DNA of 64,000 nt from Odontesthes bonariensis (taxonomy: Eukaryota; Chordata; Actinopteri; Atheriniformes; Atherinopsidae): NCBI RefSeq assembly GCF_027942865.1, contig NC_134527.1, positions 3,250,476 through 3,314,475 of the forward strand, given 5' to 3'. The position numbers and the translations under genes are program-made. The notes under the pieces were generated by a model that had not been told where the DNA came from, did not search any database, and worked only from the letters and a program-made list of their open reading frames with translations. Shown one piece after another: positions 1 through 12,868 of the stretch (positions are counted from its first letter, which is position 1; the number at the start of each line of letters is the position of its first letter).

Positions 1-21
1 CATCAAAGAGTTTTCTGTTAC

Positions 22-3000
22 CTGGTCGGTGTACCAGTAGTACGGGGTCGGGTCGATTCCCTCCCTCTTGTATCCCTCCAGCAGCTCCTCGGAGTCCCAG
101 ATACGCATTGAGCCTCCGACGATCTCCCCAACGTTCGGCATCAACACGTCGACCTGCAGCGCAGGAAAATAGTCGCCACATTCAGTCCGACTCATTGTTT
201 TTTAACCTTAGAACGACATCATATCGTGACATCATCCGACTGAAACTGAGCCAGAACTCCATGCGCTCCACGAGGTTGAACTGGATCCCAGTTTGATCTT
301 TCGTACCGACTCGGTGAGGCGTCGGTCTTCGGGACAGCGCTGCATGTAGAAGGATTTGATCTCCGCGGGGAACCGGCAGAGCAGGATGGTCTCGTTGATG
401 GCGTCGGTCATCAGTCTCTCTGGAGCCTCGGGGATGTCCTGAGAGGCAGCGGGACGGACAACGCACGGGTCAGACATGAGAATAAAGCAACTTAAAGAAA
501 ATAAATAAATAAATAAAGAGGCGGTGACGTTGTTCTAAGATAATCTAAATTCAATTCTAAAGACCCAACATTCAGATTTCTCTGATATGATGGAACTGCA
601 GCTGCCAAAGTGCAGCAGTGCCCTCTGCTGGTGAGTCTGGTAACTACAACTACAGAACTCTCCTATGCTATTATGCAATTAATTAATTAATTTTCATTTA
701 TTTTACTCTAATTTGCCTAAAGATGATTATTTAGTATTTTTGTCTGTCTGATTGAATGCTTGTGTTAACAAATAAATCAGATGTTACTCAACAGTTACTC
801 AGTACTTGAGTAGTTTTTTCACAGAGCACTTTTTTACTCTTACTCAAGTAATTATTTGGATGACTACTTTTTACTTTTACTTGAGTCATATTATTCTGAA
901 GTAACAGTACTTTTACTTGAGTATAATTTTTGGCTACTCTACCCACCTCTGGGGAAGTGTAGCATCTCGTAACTTTTTAACCAGAAAAGATTCAAGTTGC
1001 GGATGTTACAACATTGCTTCCTCCTTAAAAATCATCTCTTAAAACCACCTTAAATTCACCTGTTGTACAAATAAGTGAATTTAACCAGTTCACCTCTCCA
1101 AACTCATAGTAAGTGCCATCATCTTTCTTGATATCGTGCTCTCTGAGCCACTCGATGGCTTCGGTGTAGTTCATCCTCTTAAAAGGCCTTTTGGGAGGTT
1201 TGAAGTTCTGGAAAACATCAAAATTAATTATTCTAACAACCGTCAAAGACAAAGATTCCAGCCTTCAGAGTGGTTCCTAAAAAGAAACGTGACATTTTGC
1301 TTCAGCGTAGCTCCACAGTTTCAGAAAACCTTCAAAGCCAGACAGAGAAACAGAGCGGTGGCGTACCGGGTTGATGTCGTGGAGCAGCTGTGCAGCCGGA
1401 GATTTGAGCACTCGGTCCACCACGTCACACACCAGGTCCTCCAACCTGGTCAGCAGGTCCTCAAACGAGATGAAGGGACACTCGGCCTCGATGTGAGTGT
1501 ACCTGAACACAAGGTGTGGAAATAAGCGAAGGCGGGTGGCTCAGAAAACACCAAGAGAGAGAAAGCTGCATGAGTCCAAGTGGCTTCACAGTGTTGGTTA
1601 CATGAAGGGATGGGAACTGTCAAGATTTCAGCAATTCCGGTTCCCTTATCGATATCGCTTATCGATTCGGTTCCTTATCGATTCTCGCCCGGTTATATGT
1701 TGTACAATTATAGTACAAATGGCTTTGGTTGCAGTAACTTTAATTTCAAGTATGCACCAACATTTTTATCTATTTTCGTAACCCATACGTAACCCAAAAA
1801 ACAAACATTCACCTATTCATGGGGAAAAAAAACGAATTTAGGAAACTTACCGCTACATGTTTCCTCAAGTTAGATGTTGAGTTTCTGCTGAATTTTTTTT
1901 AAATCTATTTGTCTCATTTTTTATTTTATTTGAATCTATTTTCGTCTACTTTTTTATTTTATTTTAATCCATTTTCGTCTCATTTTTTATTTTATTTTAA
2001 TCTATTTTCGTCTCATTTTTTATCTTATTTTAATCTATTTTGGTCTCATTTTTTATTTTAATCTATTTTCGCCTCATTTTTTATTTTATTTTAATCTATT
2101 TTCGTCTCATTTTTTATTTTATTTTAATCTATTTTCGTCTCATTTTTTATTTTATTTTAATCCATTTTCGTCTCATTTTTTATTTTATTTTAATCTATTT
2201 TCGCCTCATTTTTGGGGTTGCCACTGAGCCTGCCACTGAGCCTGCCACTGAGCCTGCCACTGAGCCCTTTTTGATGAAATATAACCAAAATTTGGAGCAC
2301 GATGCCATGTTGGAAACATTCTGAGCCAAAATATGAAGCGCGCACATGACGTCATCGCACAAAGCGTCAGACGTTAGCGGAGCCTATAAACGGGATCGTT
2401 AGGCAGGCGGATTAACGATTCCATGGAATCGAACCACTGGTTCTCGATTCCCATCCCTAGTTATATGGTATGCATACTGCGTTATGTGCAAATGGAACTC
2501 ATGTAGAATAAATCCGCTTTGGCTGAGACTCCTGAGTGTAAACAGTGTTTGCAGCAACGTTGTTCCATCTTACGCAGGACGTTTCGTGTTCCTGAGCGGA
2601 CTCACTCTGAAAGGTGTCTGCGGGTGCGAGACTGCTCGGCCCGGTACGACTGGGCGATGCAGAAGGTGTCGCCCAGCGCGGGTATGCAGGTCTCCAGGTA
2701 GAGCTGGGAGGACTGCGTCAGGAACGCCTCCTCGCCAAAGTAGTTGAGGTTAAACAGCGTGGAGCCGCCTTCCACCTGAGTCTGCACCAGGGTCGGAGGA
2801 GTGATCTGCACCCAGAGGAAACGGAACAATGCAGCACGTCGTGTAATCTCACAGATACCAGCCTCGCCGTTTCCTCGCCGTTTTACTGACAACACGAACC
2901 CAACGTTTCCATCTGCTGCTTCAAACCAACAGATTTCAACCAGCAAAACACAGATAAGCTTTAACTGTTAACAAGTCTGATAAGATGATGTCGTGGTCAC

Positions 3001-3536
3001 CAGGCTCGGACCGGCTGTGTTCCAAACCGCATACTTCTCCTACTACTCCTACTAACTTTTTGAGTTAGTAAGCGAGTTTGAGTAAGAGAGAAGTTCCCGG
3101 ATGCATACTAGATTCTCCAAAATGTTGGGTATGCATCATGAGGTTACTACTCATACTCAAACTACCCAAGATGCAACGTAACGTGACGTCGCCGATCGAA
3201 ATGCATTGTGGGTAAACGCTCTGCATACTGCCCGATTGATGAGTATGTAGTATGCGGTATGCAGTATGCAGTATGTAGTATGCAGTATGCAGTATGCGGT
3301 ATGTAGTATGCAGTATAAAGTATGTAGTATGCAGTATGTAGTATGCAGTATGTAGTATGCAGTATGTAGTATGCAGTATGTAGTATGCGGTATGCAGTAT
3401 GTAGTATGCGGTATGCAGTATGTAGTATGCGGTATGCAGTATGCAGTATGTAGTATGCGGTATGTAGTATGCGGTATGTAGTATGCGGTATGTAGTATGC
3501 GGTATGTAGTATGCGGTATGTAGTATGCAGTATGCG

Positions 3537-3570
<34 letters not shown>

Positions 3571-6500
3571 GGTATGCAGTATGTAGTATGCGGTATGCAG
3601 TATGCGGTATGCAGTATGTAGTATGCGGTATGTAGTATGCAGTATGTAGTATGCGGTATGTAGTATGCAGTATGCGGTATGTAGTATGTAGTATGCAGTA
3701 TGTAGTATGCGGTATGTAGTATGCAGTATGCGGTATGCAGTATGCAGTATGCGGTATGTAGTATGTAGTATGCAGTATGCGGTATGCAGTATGCAGTATG
3801 CGGTATGTAGTATGCAGTATGCAGTATGCAGTATGCGGTATGTAGTATGTAGTATGCGGTATGCAGTATGTAGTATGCGGTATGTAGTATGCAGTATGCG
3901 GTATGCAGTATGCAGTATGCGGTATGCAGAATGTAGTATGCGGTATGCAGAATGTAGTATGCGGTATGTAGTATGTAGTATGTAGTATGCAGTATGTAGT
4001 ATGCAGTTTGTAGTATGCGGTATGCAGTATGCGGTATGTAGTATGTAGTATGCAGTATGTAGTATGCAGTATGTAGTATGCGGATGAGATCTTTCTCGAC
4101 TTGAAAGAATTGGAATGGGCCTAACAGCCAAATCCGTCCGTTTTCACGCTTAAAGATGCTAAATAATAAAAACCGAGCCTTCACCTCGTAGTATCCACGG
4201 CTGAACAGGTGGTCCCTGAAGCACTGCGTGACGGTGGACCGCACCCGGAGGACCTTGGACACGTTCTCCCCTCTGATCAGCATGTGTCGGTTGTTCAGCT
4301 GAACGTCCACGTCCGACTCTTCATTCAGCAGGTTGTCGGCGCCGCCTGCCGGAGCTAAGCCAATCAGCTCCCAGAAGTCACAGTGCAGCTCGTGACCGCC
4401 GGGCGCCTGAGAGAGAGAAGAAGAAGAAGCAAAAGAAGAAGTCAACATGTGTTACTGCTGGTATGATGTTAGATACGACAGCTTTATAATTACTAAAGAG
4501 TTTCATTCTAAACACGAGATTGAGGAATAAAGCTCAGTCGCTTCTTTTCATAAACAGTCAGAACCTTTTTTAAAAATAAGCTCAGCAGTTAGCTTTGGGA
4601 TCATGCGGCAGGTGTGGGATCCTGCAGCAGGTGTGGGATCCTGCAGCAGGTGTGGGATCATGCGGCAGGTGTGGGATCATGCGGCAGGTGTGGGATCAAT
4701 GCAGCAGGTGTGGGATCCTGCAGCAGGTGTGGGATCATGCGCAGGTGTGGGATCAATGCAGCAGGTGTGGGATCAATGCAGCAGGTGTGGGATCAATGCA
4801 GCAGGTGTGGGATCAATGCAGCAGGTGTGGGATCCTGCGGCAGGTGTGGGATCATGCAGCAGGTGTGGGATCAATGCAGCAGGTGTGGGATCATGCGGCA
4901 GGTGTGGGATCCTGCGGCAGGTGTGGGATCCTGCGGCAGGTGTGGGATCCTGCGGCAGGTGTGGGATCCTGCGGCAGGTGTGGGATCCTGCGGCAGGTGT
5001 GGGATCCTGCGGCAGGTGTGGGATCATGCGGCAGGTGTGGGATCCTGCGGCAGGTGTGGGATCCTGCGGCAGGTGTGGGATCCTGCGGCAGGTGTGGGAT
5101 CATGCGGCAGGTGTGGGATCATGCGGCAGGTGTGGGATCAATGCAGCAGGTGTGGGATCAATGCAGCAGGTGTGGGATCCTGCGGCAGGTGTGGGATCCT
5201 GCAGCAGGTGTGGGATCAATGCAGCAGGTGTGGGATCATGCGGCAGGTGTGGGATCAATGCAGCAGGTGTGGGATCATGCAGCAGGTGTGGGATCCTGCA
5301 GCAGGTTTGGGATCCTGCGGCAGGTGTGGGATCCTGCGGCAGGTGTGGGATCCTGCGGCAGGTGTGGGATCATGCGGCAGGTGTGGGATCCTGCGGCAGG
5401 TGTGGGATCCTGCGGCAGGTGTGGGATCCTGCGGCAGGTGTGGGATCATGCGGCAGGTGTGGGATCCTGCAGCAGGTGTGGGATCATGCGGCAGGTGTGG
5501 GATCCTGCGGCAGGTGTGGGATCATGCGGCAGGTGTGGGATCCTGCGGCAGGTGTGGGATCAATGCAGCAGGTGTGGGATCAATGCAGCAGGTGTGGGAT
5601 CCTGCGGCAGGTGTGGGATCCTGCAGCAGGTGTGGGATCAATGCAGCAGGTGTGGGATCAATGCAGCAGGTGTGGGATCATGCGGCAGGTGTGGGATCAA
5701 TGCAGCAGGTGTGGGATCATGCAGCAGGTGTGGGATCCTGCAGCAGGTTTGGGATCCTGCGGCAGCAGGTGTGGGATCATGCGGCAGGTGTGGGATCCTG
5801 CAGCAGCAGGTGTGGGATCCTGCAGCAGCAGGTGTGGGATCCTGCGGCAGGTGTGGGATCCTGCGGCAGGTGTGGGATCCTGCGGCAGGTGTGGGATCCT
5901 GCGGCAGGTGTGGGATCAATGCAGCAGGTGTGGGATCCTGCAGCAGGTGTGGGATCCTGCAGCAGGTGTGGGATCCTGCGGCAGGTGTGGGATCATGCAG
6001 CAGGTGTGGGATCCTGCGGCAGGTGTGGGATCCTGCGGCAGGTGTGGGATCCTGCGGCAGGTGTGGGATCAATGCAGCAGGTGTGGGATCCTGCGGCAGG
6101 TGTGGGATCATGCGGCAGGTGTGGGATCATGCGGCAGGTGTGGGATCATGCGGCAGGTGTGGGATCCTGCTGCAGGTGTGGGATCCTGCAGCAGGTGTGG
6201 GATCCTGCAGCAGGTGTGGGATCCTGCAGCAGGTGTGGGATCCTGCAGCAGGTGTGGGATCCTGCAGCAGGTGTGGGATCCGGTGTGTTTACCTGTTTCC
6301 CTTCGGGGACCGGAGTGACGGTCCCGTACAGCGCCACGGTGCTCTCTGTGGACAGCACCAACCCGTTGTAGCACTGACACTAAAGACAACGAAACACAAG
6401 TCGACAAATGTTAACAGGTGAGAGTTTAAGAGCTTCTTTTTTTTAATTATATACTAAAGTTTCACTGTTTTAACTTCATTCTGTTGCTCATTACAGTGAA

Positions 6501-9500
6501 AACAAAGGAAGTAAAGCTGTACCAGATGATCCGACAGGACACACTGGAGGAAACCGGTTCCATCTCGCAGCACAATGAACATCAGGTTCTTCCCTGAAGG
6601 AGACAAAGACGTGCGGATAAGTCCAAGCTCAACGCAAAAGTTAAAGTTAAAGGTGACTGGATTCCTCACCCTGTCTCCTGAGGCGATGGACCCATCCCAA
6701 CACTTTCACCCTCTGACCTCTCTTTGCCTCCAGATTAAGGATTTTAACCTGGAAAAAAAAATGCAGTGGTCAATTTTGAGTTTTTTGGGCCAGTTTACTC
6801 CTTCAATATGTGTTCTTTCAACCTGCTATAAAGAAAACGTTGAAAACTTAACTTTAATGTTTATTTTATTACATTTTGTTTAATGGCGGCAGTACGTTTC
6901 GCCCAAATTTACCAAAATGAAGGTTTCTATTTAAATCTTTAAATGCCGTTTTCTCAAAATCAGTTTTTTGTATTTTTCCAGTATCAATATCTCAGCCTAT
7001 GGAGCACCTACTAACACCAAACTTTCCAGTTATACACTCAGCAGTATTCTGAAGATATTTACAGAAGGATTTGTTGATAAATTATTCCTGGCCTGATTTA
7101 TGTGACATTATAATAAAAAAAATATGGCGAAAATCAATGTTTTTTAGGCTATGGGCAGTATATTTTGGTTTCCTAGGAAATGAAAGCAGATATCCTGAAA
7201 TCCCTCTAATTTTCTTTTCATTTTGTCTGTAAACAAAATGAAAAAAGAATTTTGCACCCGGCTTTATCATATGTTGAGATCTATCTTCCGGTAATATATG
7301 CAAATGTGCGCATATTTAATGAGGTAATGCATAAATTGCATAATTAAACATACAAATTTCTAAAACTTGCAATACATTTTTTTTCATATTTTTTACAAGT
7401 AATCAACTGAGGAAGTTTCACCGTGATATCTCTTATTTTAAAATATTACCCTATTCACCATGAGAATTGGTTCATATTTTCCATAAATTTAGCCGTTGTT
7501 GTTGTGTGGTTGCTAATTTCTTTTTTTTATGATTTAAACTTTTTTTATTTTTCAAACAATAACAATGAACAAACAATAATCCATATTATATTATTATACA
7601 ATATAAATTCAGTCCTTGACAAGTGACTTCAAGTGAATTATACAACATTACACACACACAAAATTAAATAGTAAAAGGAACGAATGTATACAAAACAAAA
7701 ATTAACAAATAAAAAAAAATATATATATATATAAATATAATCTTACACATAAGTATTAGTATATTAGTAAAAAATAAAATAAATAAAAAATAATAATAAT
7801 AAATACAAAATAAATACAAACAAAAGTGATGCCAAACGAAATCTGGACGTGAAGTTTCAAGAGTTCAGCTGTATAAGCCTATTCAATAAGTATTTGAGCT
7901 AATGCTAACGCTAATTTCTGTGATTAAAACCAACTATCAAAAGATCTTTAAAAGGTTTCTCTGGGAAGCTGCTGGTTCCCCTGATATAAGCTCTTCAAAC
8001 ATTAACCACAGCGTTCTCACAGCAGCTTAAAGGAAACCTACTTTTGTCGGGTTGAAACGGAGTGAAATACGTACAGTTTCAGGTTGAGGCAGGCTGGCGT
8101 CGTTCTTGATGACGATCTTCTTCGCCTCCTCCAGGTTCTTCTCTCTCCTTTCGCTGTCCTCGGCCTGCAACACGGGGCCAACATTTAGACACTTCCTGGT
8201 TTTATAGATGCTCCAGCTAAACGGCAACAGGCAGAGACAGAGCCTTCAGTTATCAGGCCCCTCTCTGTGGAACCAGCTGCCAGTTTGGGAGGCAGAGCCT
8301 TCAGTTATCAGGCCCCTCTCTGTGGAACCAGCTGCCAGTTTGGGAGGCAGAGCCTTCAGTTATCAGGCCCCTCTCTGTGGAATCAGCTGCTAGTTTGGGA
8401 GGCGGAGCCTTCAGTTATCAGGCCCCTCTCTGTGGAACCAGCTGCCAGTTTGGGAGGCAGAGCCTTCAGTTATCAGGCCCCTCTCTGTGGAACCAGCTGC
8501 CAGTTTGGGAGGCAGAGCCTTCAGTTATCAGGCCCCTCTCTGTGGAATCAGCTGCTAGTTTGGGAGGCGGAGCCTTCAGTTATCAGGCCCCTCTCTGTGG
8601 AACCAGCTGCCAGTTTGGGAGGCAGAGCCTTCAGTTATCAGTTCCCTCTCTGTGGGACCAGCTGCCAGTTTGGTGAGGCAGAGCCTTCAGTTATCAGGCC
8701 CCTCTCTGTGGAACCAGCTGCCAGTTTGGGAGGCAGAGCCTTCAGTTATCAGGCCCCTCTCTGTGGAACCAGCTGCCAGTTTGGGAGGCAGAGCCTTCAG
8801 TTATCAGGCCCCCCTCTGTGGAACCAGCTGCCAGTTTGGTGAGGCAGAGCCTTCAGTTATCAGGCCCCTCTCTGTGGAACCAGCTGCCAGTTTGGTGAGG
8901 CAGAGCCTTCAGTTATCAGGCCCCTCTCTGAGGAACCAGCTGCCAGTTTGGGAGGCAGAGCCTTCAGTTATCAGGCCCCTCTCTGTGGGACCAGCTGCCA
9001 GTTTGGTGAGGCAGAGCCTTCAGTTATCAGGCCCCTCTCTGAGGAACCAGCTGCCAGTTTGGGAGGCAGAGCCTTCAGTTATCAGTTCCCTCTCTGTGGG
9101 ACCAGCTGCCAGTTTGGTGAGGCAGAGCCTTCAGTTATCAGGCCCCTCTCTGAGGAACCAGCTGCCAGTTTGGGAGGCAGAGCCTTCAGTTATCAGGCCC
9201 CTCTCTGTGGGACCAGCTGCCAGTTTGGGAGGCAGAGCCTTCAGTTATCAGGCCCCTCTCTGTGGAACCAGCTGCCAGTTTGGGAGGCAGAGCCTTCAGT
9301 TATCAGGCCCCTCTCTGTGGAACCAGCTGCCAGTTTGGGAGGCAGAGCCTTCAGTTATCAGGCCCCTCTCTGTGGAACCAGCTGCCAGTTTGGCAGGCAG
9401 AGCTTTCAGTTATCGGGCCCCTCTCTGTGGAACCAGCTGCCAGTTTGGGAGGCAGAGCCTTCAGTTATCAGGCCCCTCTCTGTGGAACCAGCTGCCAGTT

Positions 9501-12500
9501 TGGGAGGCAGAGCCTTCAGTTATCAGGCCCCTCTCTGTGGAACCAGCTGCCAGTTTGGGTCTATATGAATACATTGGATTATTTTGAAAATAATTAAAAT
9601 TACAATGAAATAAACTCCAATTGGCTTGACTTGGACTTTATTATTTAAGTGCCTTGAGATGACATTTGTTGTGATTTGGCGCTTTATAAATAAAACTGAA
9701 TTAAATTGAAAATTTGCTGCAGTCTGACGCTGGAATCCTACGAGAAGCATGAAGAAATAAAACAAAAAAACTAGCAATCCTCGTCTTCATCTTGAGTTCC
9801 AGGTGTAACATGTGCGCACACTCTGAGATACACATGTGAAAACAGGGGTCGCACTCAACAGATTTTCGGTCACAGGGACTCTGGAGCTCAGCACAAACCT
9901 CTTTTTTGTCTTTGGAATCAGTCTTCATCTGTTCGCGGTTAAAAGCCTTCTTTGCGTTCTTCATCTGCGTCTTAGAGATCACCGCCCAACGCTGACAAGG
10001 AGCAAAAAAAAAGGGTCAATATTGACCTAAAATGTCTTTACTTACATACAAGGTTACATGTAATAAGAGATAATTATTATGTGTGTAAACAGATGCTGCA
10101 ACAGTGGCCAGAAACGTTTTTCAAGATGGGATAATAATCTGTACCGGGGAGAAAGAATACTAATGCCTGGGTAAAAAACAAAAAATTAACCAACCTCTCC
10201 CTCCTTCTGGGAATCTACATAGATGGTCGGGAACGGCTCCTTCCCAGTGAACAACAGAGCCTGTGAGGATTTAACAAACCAACTGGTGAAACAAGCAGCG
10301 ATAAAATCCCCTTATTCCTGCATAAAGAAGCATCTGGACACACAACTTGCCTTCAGAGGAGTTTTGAAGGGTTTCTGCTGGGAGCCATCGCCACCCTGGT
10401 CGCTGCCACATTTGTCGGACACGTACATCTCACCTGAGAAACAGAAGCCCAGTTAGACATAAATGTAGAGATTTTTAAATCCAGGTTAAAAACATTTCTT
10501 TTTTCATTTGTCTATGTATGAAATCTGCACAATATCTTTTAATTTTTGCTTGCTTTTAAATTAATTTAAATCATTTTATTTGTCTCTCTTTATATTCTTT
10601 TATGTATTTTTAATAGGGGTGGGACGATATGCTTTGGTCACGATTCGATTGTATCACGATTCTTGATAATTGCGATTCGATATAATCAGAACACTGGAAA
10701 AAAATCCCCCTCCAAAAATAAGTAAAAAAACCAACAAATACAAGATGTTTTTGCTTGAAATAAGCAAAAAAATCTGCCAATGGAACTAGTGAAAATCAGC
10801 TTGTCAAGATTTCTTGAAATAAGATGTGATATTTAGGACTTTTGAGATAAAAGTGATCTTGAAATTAGCTTAAAAACCTCTTCAAATGTAAAAAAAAAAG
10901 CTTGTTTCATATGAAATCCGACTCAAAACAATTTGTTTTCAAGACTTTTTCACTTAACAAGATATTCCAGATGTATTGTATTAAAACCAGTCCCTATATC
11001 TGGCTGAAATGGTACTTGTTACACAGTTGTGTCTTATATTAAGTGTAATGAGATATTTTGAGAAATGAGACAAATATACTTGGTAAGACTTTGATTTTTT
11101 TTCCAGTGTAATTGCAATTTTCTTCCTCCTTAAAAAATAAGTTGAATCATACACGTCGGAGAATGAATGTCATTCCCATAAACAATGCACGATGGCATTA
11201 TTTCAACCGAGACAAAAAGAGCTACTTAACATGTACAGCATTTTTTAAAGTTTACAGTTACAAAATGAATTGAAATGTCCACACGGCACAAATGTGGGCT
11301 AGTTTTAACATAACTTAATGTAATGAATTGATGAAGTTTTGAGTGGGCACGGATATGACATAATATAAATCGATTCAGGTAAAGAAATAAACTAAAAAAT
11401 AAATAAATCGATTTTTAAAATCATCCCATTAAAAAAATAAAATCGCGATATGTAGATGAATCGATTTTTTTCGCCCACTCTAATTTTTAATGCTTCTTCC
11501 ACTCCCTGCTGCAATGCTTTTATTTTATGTGAAGCACTTTGAACTGTTTTGTACATGAAATGTGCTACAGATAAATTTGATTAGACACAGCAAACACAAA
11601 GTTCGGGCTCATGACTCTTGGTTTTTGCTAAAATGAGAACGGTCACTGGGAAATTCCAGCCGTCGACACTCAAATTGAAACTCGATGCCAGGTCAGTGCG
11701 CTCCATCAGCCCAACGAAAGAACCCTAACCCTCCAGGGAACTTTTTACATTTCTGTTTCACTATGCCCAACACTTGTCTATTGTTCCAATGGTGCTCTGA
11801 TTGTGAGTGTAATTGCAGAGAAGTCATTGTGTGAAGCTCACAGTAGCAAGAAAAGTTAAAGTAAACTGCCCCGTGGAGCCACGAGTCGTCCAAGGACATC
11901 CTGCAGTCTGATGCAATAATGAAAGTGAATGGCCATTTCAAAGCTCATCTAAAGCAGAAACTCCAGCAACCGTTTTTTGTCAACTGACGCCCAAGTGTAT
12001 TGATGGGACACTAAGTTCAGTCTGAACTTTAACTAGACAGGTTTTAAAAGACTAAATTTAAAGGGATAGTTCGCCTCTTTTGACATGAAGCTGTATGACA
12101 TCCCATATCAGCAAGATTATTTATGAACATTTTCTTCCAAAAGGAAAGGAAAGGTCTGACTTTTTCCTGGAGAACCATTTTGTGATGCAAATGTATTACT
12201 CTTTTGAACCCATATTGTTTTGAGAAGCAAAACGCTTTATTTTTTAAACCCCAGCCAACTAGCCGGACTACCTTCATCAACGCCAAAACGAGGCTGGAAC
12301 TCTGCTCACAGGACGCAGCAGGGGGTAAGAAGATGTTCAGAAATGATGTTGCTGATATGGGATGTCACACAGCTTCATGTCAAAGGAGGCGAACTATCCC
12401 TTTAACTGTGTTAACTGACATTAAACCATGTGTATTTGGATGTTCTCCTATTTTCAAAGCTAAGGCGACACCCAATGTCACAGCCATCGTTTGAACCACA

Positions 12501-12556
12501 TCAGAAAGCAGTATGTGGGCAGTATGTGTTAAAGAGCCCTTTACTCAGTCATATCG

Positions 12557-12624
<68 letters not shown>

Positions 12625-12819
12625 GAAGTCTGTTTCCTGCTCTGACTGAGATTCAGTTCGGACTGACGCAGCCCCTCAGCCCCTGTACCGCAAAGTGACA
12701 GCTGTCCTTGCTAAGTATTAGCCTGCCTGTCACTGGCCTTTTTATTATGAGATTCATTCATTCATTATGTTGATGTACGTAAGTACGTAGGAGCGACTGT
12801 GTGTATATGTATATGTATG

Positions 12820-12868
<49 letters not shown>

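Noticed and set aside
3157-4448. Minus-strand frames of 324 and 428 codons with ILHTAY repeats
   Set aside because: 7-bp array without stop codons. Only the upstream part (4185-4406) is a real NARS1 exon.
4595-6421. Open frames of about 570-608 codons on the plus strand
   Set aside because: They are translations of the 19/20-bp VNTR in all three frames. The same region is a NARS1 intron on the other strand.
8230-9561. Possible CRISPR array
   Set aside because: Direct repeats are contiguous without unique spacers, and the host is a vertebrate.
8267-9597. Plus-strand frames repeating LWNQLPVW
   Set aside because: 55-bp L2-derived array inside a NARS1 intron, not a gene.
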